Under the pieces are notes generated by a model. It was not told the DNA's origin. It saw only the letters and a program-made list of their open reading frames with translations, and made no database searches. A stretch of 52,001 bases of DNA from Neptuniibacter pectenicola. GTDB taxonomy: Bacteria; Pseudomonadota; Gammaproteobacteria; Pseudomonadales; Balneatricaceae. The DNA lies in contig NZ_LUTS01000015.1 of NCBI RefSeq assembly GCF_001597735.1, forward strand, positions 1 through 52,001, in the 5' to 3' direction. Below, one piece after another: positions 1 to 8,247 of the stretch. The position numbers and the translations under genes were made by a program. The first letter of the stretch is position 1. Every line of letters begins with the position of its first letter.

Positions 1-1
1 T

Positions 2-79
2 GCGGAAGCGGTGGTCAATAACCCTGATGAGTTTACCTTCAGAAATGAGCGTAACTCTAAAGTCTTTGCGAAGGGTTAG
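2..79 (+). CDS. C-terminal end of an unidentified protein (partial)
   Basis: An open frame enters from the left edge and ends at TAG 77-79, giving 25 residues that end in NSKVFAKG. The stretch is hydrophilic and has no recognisable motif, so neither family nor function can be given. It could be a chance open frame, but its end fits the start of a roughly 300-base non-coding gap before the next operon. Confidence 0.35.
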   Translation, partial: AEAVVNNPDEFTFRNERNSKVFAKG

Positions 80-172
80 TCTGTAAAACCTGATTGCGAG
101 CGGGGATGGTCTTGAGCCCCTCGTAATCAGATGCCCAACTCTTGCTACACTTGTTTGGTTTTAGCCGGTCAG

Positions 173-194
173 GTGTTCCTTTTAATTGCGACAC
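173..194 (+). promoter_or_regulatory. candidate activator-binding site upstream of the ABC operon
   Basis: The arms GTGT and ACAC enclose TGTTCC at 174-179. The layout (TGTTCC, then ACA about 10 bases later) resembles the inverted repeat at 9497-9519 upstream of the PQQ dehydrogenase. It lies about 60-80 bases before the -24/-12 sequence at 256-271, a usual distance for a sigma-54 enhancer site. The right arm overlaps the hairpin at 188-220, so only one reading may be right. This is inference from two sites. Confidence 0.25.
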
Positions 195-220
195 TCTGTT
201 GCAGTTACTGTCGCTTTTTT
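188..220 (+). terminator. candidate rho-independent terminator
   Basis: GCGACA (188-193) pairs with TGTCGC (209-214) and is followed by six T. The loop is long (15 bases), so it is weaker than a classical terminator. It could end transcription of the gene entering from the left. Confidence 0.4.
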
Positions 221-255
221 ATCTTAAATCGCCGGATTATACCGAATTGTGGGGT

Positions 256-271
256 TGGCCTAGTTGTTGCT
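256..271 (+). promoter_or_regulatory. sigma-54 (-24/-12) promoter of the ABC/Ped operon
   Basis: The sequence TGGCCTAGTTGTTGCT has GG and GC exactly 10 bases apart and matches the family consensus TGGCAC-N5-TTGCW in most positions. It shares TGGCCT and TTGCT with the candidate promoter of the PQQ dehydrogenase at 9637-9652. Transcription would start near 282, about 95 bases before the first start codon. Confidence 0.55.
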
Positions 272-378
272 GGAGACTAGGTAAGACTTAATGATGCAGA
301 GAGGTGTGATCGCTTTTGATCGCTGCTTTTACTGCTTATCTAGGTTTACCTATAACAATAAATAAAAAAGATAACGTT

Positions 379-1386
379 ATGCCACATTATGTAATTGTAT
401 TATTTATCGCCTTGTTTTCTTTACAGGCGAGTGCAGCAGACTATCCGAATGTACGTGTTGCAACCTTGCAGCATGGCACCGTTAATTGGGAGATGGATGT
501 TATCCATCATCACCGTCTTGATGCAAAAAATAATTTCACTCTGGACGTAATGCCTGTCGGTGGTAAAGATTCGAGCGCCGTTGCCTTGCAAAGCAAAGCT
601 GTCGATCTGATGTTTAGTGATTGGGTCTGGGTGAATCGTCAACGCTTCAATAATCGTATGTTTGGTTTTTCGCCCGTTTCCGCTGCGGCGGGAGGCTTAT
701 ATGCCCAACCGGACAGTGCGGTACGTTCGTTACAAGATCTGCATAACCAGCGCGTCGGTATTGCTGGCGGCTCGGTCGATAAAAGCTGGTTGTTACTGCA
801 AGCCTATAGCAAACAACATTTAGGTCGGGATTTAAAAGAGGTTATTGAGCCTGTTTTTGCCGCACCACCGTTATTAAATAAACTGATGTATGACGGTAAG
901 CTCGCTTTGAGTCTTAATTTTTGGCATTACAGCGCCAAACTTAAAGCGCGTGGCTTTAAGCCGATTATTACCGTTGAAGAAATTATCAAAGGCTTAGGTG
1001 TTGAGACTCAAGTGCCGCTTGTGGGCTGGGTGTTCGCAGAGGGCTGGCGCCAGAACAATCCTCAGCTTCTAGGTCAATTCCTGACGGCCTCTCAACAAGC
1101 CCGTCACATATTATTAACCTCTGACGCTGAGTGGCAGCGTATTCGTCCCCTGATGCGTGTTAAAAACGACGAGGTTTTTGATGCCCTTAAACAGAGTTAC
1201 CGTGCCGGCCTGTTGCGTCAGTTTGAGCGAACCGAATTGGATGCATTAGATAAGCTGTACCGTATTATGGCAAAAGAGGGCGGGGCTGCACTGACCGGTG
1301 GGGCCGAGCAATTAGACCGCACTCTGTTTTGGTTACCGAACCCTGATGGTGGTGTTATACAGCTGGACACAGGGAGTGCTCAGTAA
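379..1386 (+). CDS. NitT/TauT-type ABC transporter substrate-binding protein
   Basis: Periplasmic solute-binding protein of the nitrate/taurine/sulfonate class (NMT1-like fold). I chose ATG 379 because it gives a short signal peptide, MPHYVIVLFIALFSLQASA, whereas the frame upstream (TTG 316) adds a non-signal segment. The mature part has the family layout: an early VATLQHGTVNWEMDV strand, the mid-protein sequence VGIAGGSVDKSWLLLQAY, and a helical C-terminus. The stop overlaps the permease start. The substrate cannot be read from sequence. Its position directly before Ped-type genes suggests a solute or metal complex needed for PQQ-linked oxidation; this is inference. Confidence 0.85.
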   Translation: MPHYVIVLFIALFSLQASAADYPNVRVATLQHGTVNWEMDVIHHHRLDAKNNFTLDVMPVGGKDSSAVALQSKAVDLMFSDWVWVNRQRFNNRMFGFSPVSAAAGGLYAQPDSAVRSLQDLHNQRVGIAGGSVDKSWLLLQAYSKQHLGRDLKEVIEPVFAAPPLLNKLMYDGKLALSLNFWHYSAKLKARGFKPIITVEEIIKGLGVETQVPLVGWVFAEGWRQNNPQLLGQFLTASQQARHILLTSDAEWQRIRPLMRVKNDEVFDALKQSYRAGLLRQFERTELDALDKLYRIMAKEGGAALTGGAEQLDRTLFWLPNPDGGVIQLDTGSAQ

Positions 1387-2273
1387 TGCGCCATAGTCAA
1401 AGTCATGTGTTTCCAGAGACGGGCGTAGATAATACACAAGCCGCCGTTGATAAGCGGCTTGATCCGCCCTCTAAATTTAAAGCCGTACTGATCTCTCTGT
1501 TTCGTTGGTTAATTCCCTTAGGGGTAATTTTATTAGGCTGGCAAGCGACCTCTCTCTTTCTTGCAAGTGATAACGTGCCCAGCGTGGTCGAGGTGTTCGC
1601 AAGCTTACAGACCCATTTAATCCATGGCGATATGTTACATCATCTTGTGGTAACGCTATTGCGTGTGGCCTTAAGCTTTTGCATCGCTATGTTTTTTGGC
1701 GTCATGATCGGGATTGTGATGGGAGCGTTTCCGCGCTTGAATGAAGCAGGGGATTCGTTGCTGGTGATTGCACTGAATGTACCCGCTCTCGTGACGATTA
1801 TTCTGTGTTACGTTTGGTTTGGTTTGGTTGAAGCCGCGGCGATTACCGCTGTGGCGATCAATAAAATCCCTACGGTCATCGTGATGGTGCGAGAAGGGGC
1901 TCGTGTTGTGGATAGAGATCTGCTTCAAGTTGCCCAAGTTTTTAACGTCTCGCCACTTCGCTGCTTCTTTAAAGTTTACCTACCTCAGCTTTATCCGTTC
2001 ATTATGGCGTCCGCGCGCTCGGGGCTTTCACTTATATGGAAAGTTGTTCTCGTGGTTGAGCTTTTAGGCCGTAGTGACGGTGTAGGTTTCCAGTTAGGTA
2101 CCTTTTTCCACTTTTTCGATATTGCCAGTATTTTGGCGTACACCTTAGCCTTTGCGGCAATAATTTTGGTCATCGAGGGGCTCGTGATGCGTCCATTAGA
2201 TCGTTATATCGCAAGAGGCAACTATAACGGTGGCGGCCCAAGTGATAATCATCGTTATACAGGAGGGCTGTAA
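1386..2273 (+). CDS. NitT/TauT-type ABC transporter permease
   Basis: Inner-membrane permease of the BPD_transp_1 (SsuC/TauC) family, 295 residues. A roughly 40-residue cytoplasmic N-terminus is followed by about six membrane segments, the first near residues 35-55 (WLIPLGVILLGWQATSLF). The coupling-helix region VREGARVVDRDLLQVAQVF, around residues 167-187, is the EAA-like loop that contacts the ATPase. Start and stop codons overlap the neighbours on both sides (1386 and 2273), so translation is probably coupled. It pairs with the binding protein before it and the ATPase after it. Confidence 0.9.
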   Translation: MRHSQSHVFPETGVDNTQAAVDKRLDPPSKFKAVLISLFRWLIPLGVILLGWQATSLFLASDNVPSVVEVFASLQTHLIHGDMLHHLVVTLLRVALSFCIAMFFGVMIGIVMGAFPRLNEAGDSLLVIALNVPALVTIILCYVWFGLVEAAAITAVAINKIPTVIVMVREGARVVDRDLLQVAQVFNVSPLRCFFKVYLPQLYPFIMASARSGLSLIWKVVLVVELLGRSDGVGFQLGTFFHFFDIASILAYTLAFAAIILVIEGLVMRPLDRYIARGNYNGGGPSDNHRYTGGL

Positions 2274-3049
2274 TGGTCAATCTTAATATCGCTATTGAGC
2301 GCAAGTCTTATGCGTCCAATATGCCAGATGTACTAGGACCACTCGGGTTTAACGTTGCGCAGGGTGAATTTGTTTCGCTTGTGGGGCCGTCTGGAACCGG
2401 TAAAAGTACACTGCTAAATATGATTGCAGGGCTGGAGTCCATAGAGGCGGGGTCTATTCGTTTTAATGATCAGCTTTTAAAAGGGCCGCCCCCGTGTAAA
2501 TTGAGTTACATTTTTCAGCAGCCTCGGTTGATGCCTTGGTTGACTGTTTTTGAAAACCTTCGTCTTGTAATGCCTGATTCAGCACCGTTTGAGATAGAAA
2601 AGATGCTGGATAAGGTGGGCTTAAAAGGTAAGTCAGATTGTTACCCTAAGCAGTTGTCGGGTGGGATGCAGCGTCGTGTCAGTATCGCCCGTGCATTTTT
2701 GACTCGTCCCGATCTTTTACTGCTGGATGAGCCTTTTGTCTCGCTTGATGCACCTAATGCACAGCGTTTACGTTCTATTTTACTTGAGTTGTGGTTAGAA
2801 CATAAAACCACCGTTGTTTTTGTTACGCATGACCTGAATGAAGCGATTCAATTATCTGATCGCGTGCTTTTCTTATCATCGTCTCCGGGTACCGTTCTGT
2901 TGGATAAGGACATAGATCTTCCTCGCCCTCGCATTGACGATGTTCATTTTCAAAATTGGAAAAAACATTTGCTGAGTCAGAACCCTGGTTTATTAGAAGG
3001 ACAGGTGAGTGATGTTGCAAGCGAGTCTTTTTCGAGAGGTTTTATATGA
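2273..3049 (+). CDS. NitT/TauT-type ABC transporter ATP-binding protein
   Basis: Cytoplasmic ATPase of an SsuB/TauB-like importer, 258 residues. It has Walker A GPSGTGKST (about residues 38-46), the Q-loop sequence FQQPRLMPWLTV, the ABC signature LSGGMQRRVSIARAF and Walker B LLLLDEPFVSLD, followed by the switch histidine in VTHDLNEA. All catalytic motifs are intact. The ATG overlaps the permease stop and the stop overlaps the next ATPase by four bases. The operon therefore carries two different ABC ATPases back to back, one import-type and one ABC-2-type. Confidence 0.92.
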   Translation: MVNLNIAIERKSYASNMPDVLGPLGFNVAQGEFVSLVGPSGTGKSTLLNMIAGLESIEAGSIRFNDQLLKGPPPCKLSYIFQQPRLMPWLTVFENLRLVMPDSAPFEIEKMLDKVGLKGKSDCYPKQLSGGMQRRVSIARAFLTRPDLLLLDEPFVSLDAPNAQRLRSILLELWLEHKTTVVFVTHDLNEAIQLSDRVLFLSSSPGTVLLDKDIDLPRPRIDDVHFQNWKKHLLSQNPGLLEGQVSDVASESFSRGFI

Positions 3050-3810
3050 ATACCCCTACCGCGTTAGAACTGGTCGGCGTTAGTAAAAGCTACGGCCCGC
3101 TTACCGCACTGAATAACGTTAGCTTATCGATAAAGCCCGCCCAATTTATTGGTTTACTGGGTCAAAATGGCGCAGGTAAAACGACCCTGTTTCAGCTGTT
3201 AACCGGTTTATTTAATAGTGATGAAGGTCAGATCAGTGTGTGTGGTCATGATATCAGCCAAGACCCGATTGGTGCTTTGTCTACCTTAGGCGTGGTTTTT
3301 CAACAAGCCACGTTAGATTTAGATTTAACGGTTCATGGCAATCTTAAATTCCACTGTCTACTTCACGGTTTAAGCCGCAAGTTGGCAGAGGAGCGTATTA
3401 ATAGTGAGTTAGATCGCTTTGATATGCAGGCGGTTCGCGATAAGCAGGTGCGTAGCTTAAGTGGCGGTAACCGACGCAAGATTGAGTTAATCCGTGCCTT
3501 ACTGCATCAGCCCAAGGTTTTACTGATGGATGAGGCGACGGTTGGGCTTGATCCTGAATCACGAAAATCCCTTGTTAACCATGTGGTTTCCCTCTGCAAA
3601 GAGCGCGAAATTGCCGTGCTCTGGAGCACACATATCGTTGAAGAGGTTCAAGCAGCTGACCGTGTGATCGTATTAGATAAAGGGAAGATATTAGCTGAGT
3701 CATCCCCCGAAGAATTACAGGCGCAGGGCATAGAACCAAGGCTGTCGCTTGCCGATGCATTTTCACAATTAATCAATAATAACAAAGAAATAGGAGTCGC
3801 TTATGAATAA
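3046..3810 (+). CDS. pedA1: PQQ-associated ABC-2 type ATPase (PedA1-like)
   Basis: ATPase of the ABC-2 class, 254 residues, with Walker A GQNGAGKTT near residue 37, signature LSGGNRRKIELIRAL and Walker B VLLMDEATVGLD. It belongs to the set beta-propeller, periplasmic binding protein and PedC permease that follows; this four-gene set is a known companion of PQQ alcohol dehydrogenases. In Pseudomonas putida the PedA1A2BC transporter is needed for growth with scarce lanthanides. Family assignment rests on context plus sequence; the transported substrate is unproven. It overlaps the next gene by eight bases. Confidence 0.85.
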   Translation: MNTPTALELVGVSKSYGPLTALNNVSLSIKPAQFIGLLGQNGAGKTTLFQLLTGLFNSDEGQISVCGHDISQDPIGALSTLGVVFQQATLDLDLTVHGNLKFHCLLHGLSRKLAEERINSELDRFDMQAVRDKQVRSLSGGNRRKIELIRALLHQPKVLLMDEATVGLDPESRKSLVNHVVSLCKEREIAVLWSTHIVEEVQAADRVIVLDKGKILAESSPEELQAQGIEPRLSLADAFSQLINNNKEIGVAYE

Positions 3811-4798
3811 GTTTTTTAAAGGAATGAAGTTTGGGTTACAGGCCAGTGCGTTAGCCTTGTCGTTGAGTGTTGCGGCTCATGTACAAGCGAAATCAGGTTA
3901 TGTTTTCGTGAGCAGTGAAAAAGATGATGTGGTCACTGTTTTTGATGCCAAAGGTATGAATAAAGTTACTGAGATTAAAACCAGTGAACGTCCTCGTGCG
4001 ATGCAGTTAAGTAAAGATGGCTCCCTTCTTTATGTGGCTTGCGGCGATGATGATGCCATTGATGTGATTGATGTGGCTGCGCTAAAAGTTAAAAAGAGTA
4101 TCGATATAGGTGAAGATCCAGACCGTTTTGATATCTCTCCGGATGAAAAATTTCTTTATGCTTCAAATGAAGACGATGGTCTTGTCACGGTTTACTCGTT
4201 AGAAGAAGACAAAAAAGTTGCTGAGATTGAAGTCGGCGAAGAGCCTGAAGGTGTATTAGTTAGCCCTGATAACCGATTGGTTTATGTCGCATCTGAAGTC
4301 GCGAACATGATCCACGTGATTGATGTTGAAAGCAGAGAGATTATTGAGAACATCGTTGTTGGTAACCGTCCACGTCGAATGGAACTAACACCAGATTTGA
4401 AAGAGCTTTGGGTGAGTAACGAGGTGGGCGGCACGATCACCATTCTTGATACTACAACTTATGAGCAGACAGCTGAACTCAGTTTTGCCCCTAAAGGTAT
4501 GCGCGCTGAGAGTATCTCGCCAGTGGGTATGGCAATGACTAAAGATGGCAAGCTTACTTATGTGACCTTAGGTAACGCCAACCATGTTGCCGTTATTGAG
4601 ACAGCAACCCATAAAGTGCTCGATTATATCCTTGTCGGTAAACGTGCGTGGGGTATTAGCTTGAATGATGATGAGAGCAGACTTTATGTGACTAATGGTA
4701 AGAGTGATGACCTCGCTGTGATTGATACTGAGCGCTTAAAGGTTATTAAATCAGTCCCTGCGGGCCGCGTTCCTCATGATGTTGTTGTAGACGACTAA
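3803..4798 (+). CDS. exported YVTN-type beta-propeller protein (PQQ-associated, PedA2-like)
   Basis: 331 residues. A signal peptide ending near VAAHVQA is followed by about seven repeats of roughly 42 residues, each with a core like LYVACGDDDAIDVIDVAALKVKKSI or VYVASEVANMIHVIDVESREI. The repeats form a periplasmic seven-bladed propeller. The protein matches the PQQ-catabolism-associated beta-propeller family that always travels with the neighbouring ABC-2 genes. It is rich in Asp and Glu, which would suit cation binding, though no metal site can be defined. It has no catalytic motif; a role as a periplasmic partner of the Ped transporter is inferred. Confidence 0.85.
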   Translation: MNKFFKGMKFGLQASALALSLSVAAHVQAKSGYVFVSSEKDDVVTVFDAKGMNKVTEIKTSERPRAMQLSKDGSLLYVACGDDDAIDVIDVAALKVKKSIDIGEDPDRFDISPDEKFLYASNEDDGLVTVYSLEEDKKVAEIEVGEEPEGVLVSPDNRLVYVASEVANMIHVIDVESREIIENIVVGNRPRRMELTPDLKELWVSNEVGGTITILDTTTYEQTAELSFAPKGMRAESISPVGMAMTKDGKLTYVTLGNANHVAVIETATHKVLDYILVGKRAWGISLNDDESRLYVTNGKSDDLAVIDTERLKVIKSVPAGRVPHDVVVDD

Positions 4799-4818
4799 TA
4801 CTGGGAGGCATTCAGTTC

Positions 4819-6039
4819 ATGAAAGTGATTAGACCGTTATTGGCTTGCTGTGCAGTAGGATTAACCTTTATGGGGTTACCTGCGGTCGCACTATCCGCCG
4901 AACTACAAACCGTTAACATCGCCCTGATCGAGTATGAAGAAGATCCTCGATATAAGGATAATATCATCGATGCTCGCTATCAGGCTCAGCCTTGGGGACG
5001 TTTGGAGGTTGCGGCAAAACTTGCGATAAAAGAATCGCGTTTTGCGGCGCAGAAAAAAGGCGTTAAATTCGAGCTGGATCGGCAATCGGTCTCTGAGCTG
5101 AGTGCCTTACCTGAACTTATTCAGTCATTAGAAGCACAAGGCACGCAATATTTCCTCTTAGACCTACCCGGTGAAGGGGTCAAACAGGTTGCACAGGCGA
5201 GTAAAAAGCCCAGTAGCTTACTGTTTAATTTAAGTGCATTGGATAACAATTTGCGCAATGAATATTGCCAAGCCAACTTGCTTCATATTGCACCCAGTCA
5301 ACGCATGCTAACGGATGCGATGGCGCAGTACCTTGTCGCCAAAAAGTGGAAAGAGGTGTTGGTGCTTTACAGTGAAAGTGAAGCCGATACGCGTTATTTG
5401 AAATCATTACAAACGTCAGCCAAAAAGTTTGGTGTTGATATTGTTAATGAAAAACCATTTAAGCTAGGTAATGACCCGCGCCAGCGTTATCGCAATAACA
5501 TCTCCCTCTTAACCGCAAAAGATGACTACGACGTTGTTTATGTGGTGGATCACAGTGGTGAGTTTGCTGTTGATGTACCGTATTCAATTATACAGCCTCG
5601 TCCTGTTGTTGGGGCGGCGGGTCTGGTTGCCGATTGGTGGCACTGGGCATGGGAGCGTAATGGCGCACCTCAAGTCAATAAGCGTTTTATGAAAAAAGGA
5701 AAACGCCAAATGACAGGGTATGACTGGTCAGCATGGATGGCGGTAAAAGTGATTGCGGAGGGTGTTCTTCGCCAAGAGACTTTTGCGCCTAATCAATTGT
5801 TGGACACGCTACTGGATAAGGAGTTTAAGTTGGATGGTGCTAAAGGCTATCCGCTTAATTTTAAACCTTGGAATCATCAGTTGAGACAACCGGTGTTTTT
5901 AACATCGCTTAACCGAGTGATTGATCGTGCACCTGTCGAAGGCTTTTTACACCCCGTCAATAATTTAGATGTGCTAGGTAATGATCGTGGAGAGGGGCAG
6001 TGTGATTTGTCCAAGTCTACTGCGTCAGGAGCTAAATAA
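4819..6039 (+). CDS. PQQ-associated ABC transporter periplasmic binding protein (PedB-like)
   Basis: 406 residues with a signal peptide (hydrophobic to about residue 27, ALSAELQ). The rest has the two-lobed periplasmic-binding fold of the branched-chain/ANF type, seen in VLVLYSESEADTRYLKSLQTSAKKFG and DDYDVVYVVDHSGEF. It matches the family of binding proteins found in PQQ alcohol dehydrogenase systems between the beta-propeller and the PedC permease. The ATG has a GGGAGGC ribosome site 11 bases upstream, and the stop overlaps the pedC start. The ligand is unknown. Confidence 0.82.
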   Translation: MKVIRPLLACCAVGLTFMGLPAVALSAELQTVNIALIEYEEDPRYKDNIIDARYQAQPWGRLEVAAKLAIKESRFAAQKKGVKFELDRQSVSELSALPELIQSLEAQGTQYFLLDLPGEGVKQVAQASKKPSSLLFNLSALDNNLRNEYCQANLLHIAPSQRMLTDAMAQYLVAKKWKEVLVLYSESEADTRYLKSLQTSAKKFGVDIVNEKPFKLGNDPRQRYRNNISLLTAKDDYDVVYVVDHSGEFAVDVPYSIIQPRPVVGAAGLVADWWHWAWERNGAPQVNKRFMKKGKRQMTGYDWSAWMAVKVIAEGVLRQETFAPNQLLDTLLDKEFKLDGAKGYPLNFKPWNHQLRQPVFLTSLNRVIDRAPVEGFLHPVNNLDVLGNDRGEGQCDLSKSTASGAK

Positions 6040-6842
6040 TGAATACATCGCATGCTTTCAATGCGTTCACTGCATTATCTGCCCGAGAGACTGGAAAGTT
6101 TCTTCGGCAGAAAGGACGTTTGTTTTCTGCGTTGGTGCGTCCGGCACTCTGGTTGCTGGTGTTTGCTGCTGGCTTCCAAAATGTATTTGGCGTGGCAGTG
6201 ATACCGCCTTACGAATCGTATATTGAATATAACGTCTATATAACGCCAGGTTTGCTTTGTATGGTGATGCTCTTTAACGGGATGCAGTCATCGTTAACGA
6301 TGGTTTATGATCGCGAAGTCGGTGTGATGCGTTTATTGCTCACTGCGCCGTTACCTCGCTGGTATATTCTATTTTGCAAACTGATGGCGGGTACATTGCT
6401 TTCGTTGCTACAGGTCTATGCGTTCCTTGTGATCTGCTGGTTGTTTGATGTGGATATTCCTTTAATGGGTGTATTAACAGCATTGCCTGCATTCATCTTG
6501 TCGGCATTAATGCTCGGCTCTTTGGGGTTACTGTTGTCCGTATCGGTTAAGCAGTTGGAGAATTTTGCAGGCATGATGAATTTTGTCATCTTCCCTATGT
6601 TCTTTATTTCGCCGGCGCTTTACCCTTTATGGAAGCTGGAAGAGTCCGGTGCAGAGATTGTGTACCAAGTGGCGCAATACAACCCTTTCACCTATGCCGT
6701 TGAGTTAGTGCGCTTTGCTTTATATGGGCAATTAAGCCTGACTGCATTAGCGGTGGTCTTAGGGAGCTTTATCTTCTTCTTCGTCCTTGCGGTGATTGGT
6801 TATGATCCGCAAAAAGGTGTGATTACACGTCGTAAAGGATAA
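6039..6842 (+). CDS. pedC: ABC-2 type permease, PedC family
   Basis: 267-residue inner-membrane protein with about six hydrophobic segments. The stretch from VMLFNGMQSSLTMVYDREVGVMRLLLTAPLPRWYILFCK to MNFVIFPMFFISPALYPLW is typical of ABC-2 permeases (the NodJ/DrrB class). It belongs to the PedC family linked to PQQ-dependent alcohol oxidation. With the PedA1-like ATPase it would form an ABC-2 transporter; this class is usually an exporter, so its link to lanthanide use is not mechanistically settled. It is the last gene of the operon and is followed by a strong terminator. Confidence 0.87.
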   Translation: MNTSHAFNAFTALSARETGKFLRQKGRLFSALVRPALWLLVFAAGFQNVFGVAVIPPYESYIEYNVYITPGLLCMVMLFNGMQSSLTMVYDREVGVMRLLLTAPLPRWYILFCKLMAGTLLSLLQVYAFLVICWLFDVDIPLMGVLTALPAFILSALMLGSLGLLLSVSVKQLENFAGMMNFVIFPMFFISPALYPLWKLEESGAEIVYQVAQYNPFTYAVELVRFALYGQLSLTALAVVLGSFIFFFVLAVIGYDPQKGVITRRKG

Positions 6843-6879
6843 AAAAATCAGAGTCAGGATAACCTGACTCTGATTTTTT
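6842..6879. terminator. bidirectional rho-independent terminator
   Basis: A perfect stem of at least 13 pairs (AATCAGAGTCAGG with CCTGACTCTGATT, loop ATAA) is flanked by A on the left and T on the right. It lies between convergent genes, so it can stop both the Ped operon and the - strand HupE-like gene. Confidence 0.9.
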
Positions 6880-6900
6880 GTTTTAAGGCGCTATCCTTTC

Positions 6901-6935
6901 TCTTCTCTTCTCTTCTCTTCTCTTCTCTTCTCTTC
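6901..6935 (-). repeat. pentanucleotide microsatellite, (TCTTC)7
   Basis: Seven uninterrupted TCTTC units (GAAGA-type on the - strand) run up to the stop codon of the HupE-like gene at 6935-6937. The repeat lies in the 3' untranslated segment, after the stop, so a change in copy number would not alter the protein as it stands. Confidence 0.95.
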
Positions 6936-8164
6936 TAGGCAGCTGCGTATTCTACGAGAGGAATCGAGCGGGTAACGATCCAGTAGCTTGATACGGCGAG
7001 CGTACCTAAAGAGACGTAATAGGGAAGCGGCTTGTTGAATATTCGCTTCTGACTGAGCAGAGAGGTGAGGGCAAAAACCACAACATAGATAAAGAGCTGC
7101 CCTGCCTCTATGCCTATATTGAAGCCGAGGAGGTTAATAAGGCTGGTTTGAGCCCCTTCCTGCGCCAGTTCACTAAATACAAATGAGAAGCCAAAGCCGT
7201 GGATGACGCCGATAATAAGTAGGGGGGTTGTCCCTAAGTGTTGTGCTTTATTAAAAAGCAGCGCAACGGCGGTTATACAGATGGTTAGGGCAATTAAAAG
7301 TTCAATACCCGGGGTAAAAAGAGGGGATGAGATCGGTGCGCTGTCGCCTACGAATAAACTAAATGAGTGCCCAATGGTAAAGGCTGTGGCGAGCGATAAA
7401 AGTCTTAAAAAGGTTGGAGCACTAAAAAACAATAGGACGACGAAAAGCACGTGGTCTAAGCCAATCAAAATATGACTAAACCCATCCTTAAACCCGGTCA
7501 TTAACTTATGATAAAGCGTAGGTTGATGCTGAGAGGAGTAGTCTAAAATCCCAACGGTGGTTTTAGCGGCCTGTTGCTCATCTATATGGAGCGTAATGAT
7601 GTTGGCTAATCGATTGATAGCGTTAAATTTATCCCCTAAATAGCTTGTGATCGTAATATCATTATCGACAATTGAGGTATTCGGCAAGCGCAATTGAATA
7701 TCAATGCCTGCATCAAAGAGCTTAGTTGCGTCAGGGCTGATCGCCAGTTCGCCGCTAAAGTTCTCTAGTGCGGTATCTAGGTTGCTAAAGGGCTTGCGAC
7801 TATCGGTATTAAAAATATGGATCTGTTCAACAGCGAAGGGCTGAGCTGCACCATCTTTTGTGAAGGCGTAGCCTTGGGTGATGTAGCTTTTTAATCGTTC
7901 AAGCTCCGTTCGCACTTCATTATGCTTAATAAAATAATCACGTCCCTCCGGTGCCGCTCTTTTTTCTGTGAACGGTAGATCTTGATTGCTATCTATACCT
8001 TGCCAGGTATTGTCGAGAAGGATTAGCGGTAGGGGCATGCGCATCAAGGCAACGGTATCTTGGTTGTCTTGATAAAGATGGATGATACGGGGCTCGAAAT
8101 GCGTGAAATGCGCTTGAGCGGTTGAACAGAATAGTAGTACAAATGCTGCGAATATTTTTTTCAT
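6935..8164 (-). CDS. exported HupE/UreJ-type membrane protein
   Basis: 409 residues from ATG 8164, preceded by GAAGGTGG; a GTG four codons upstream is less likely because the signal peptide MKKIFAAFVLLFCSTAQA starts at the ATG. A periplasmic domain of about 200 residues is followed by a HupE/UreJ_2 membrane domain with about six to seven segments. It carries the family motifs GFSHILIGLDHVLF, TIGHS, VIHGFGFSF and FNIGIEAGQ, whose His and Asp residues suggest metal transport. Family members are often linked to nickel or cobalt. Here the gene sits beside pqqA and a PQQ dehydrogenase rather than with urease or hydrogenase, so another metal or role is possible. Confidence 0.8.
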   Translation of the reverse strand: MKKIFAAFVLLFCSTAQAHFTHFEPRIIHLYQDNQDTVALMRMPLPLILLDNTWQGIDSNQDLPFTEKRAAPEGRDYFIKHNEVRTELERLKSYITQGYAFTKDGAAQPFAVEQIHIFNTDSRKPFSNLDTALENFSGELAISPDATKLFDAGIDIQLRLPNTSIVDNDITITSYLGDKFNAINRLANIITLHIDEQQAAKTTVGILDYSSQHQPTLYHKLMTGFKDGFSHILIGLDHVLFVVLLFFSAPTFLRLLSLATAFTIGHSFSLFVGDSAPISSPLFTPGIELLIALTICITAVALLFNKAQHLGTTPLLIIGVIHGFGFSFVFSELAQEGAQTSLINLLGFNIGIEAGQLFIYVVVFALTSLLSQKRIFNKPLPYYVSLGTLAVSSYWIVTRSIPLVEYAAA

Positions 8165-8180
8165 TATTTTGGCCACCTTC

Positions 8181-8218
8181 GATTCATAGTGCCGCTCGTT
8201 ATGGGCGGACTATGAATC
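8181..8218 (-). other. long hairpin in the 5' leader of the HupE-like gene
   Basis: GATTCATAGT (8181-8190) pairs perfectly with ACTATGAATC (8209-8218), and an inner CCGC/GCGG stem extends it. It lies between the VOC gene and the HupE-like gene, ending 17 bases before the latter's start codon. No T-run follows, so a role in RNA processing or translation control is more likely than termination. Confidence 0.6.
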
Positions 8219-8247
8219 GCGTTTAAATAGTACGGATTAGGTATCTA

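Noticed and set aside
316-378. TTG start for the first ABC binding protein, 21 codons upstream
   Set aside because: It has no ribosome site and places a non-signal segment before a normal signal peptide that starts at ATG 379.
6901-6935. TCTTC tract as a CRISPR or coding repeat
   Set aside because: It is a simple tandem pentanucleotide without spacers and lies after a stop codon.
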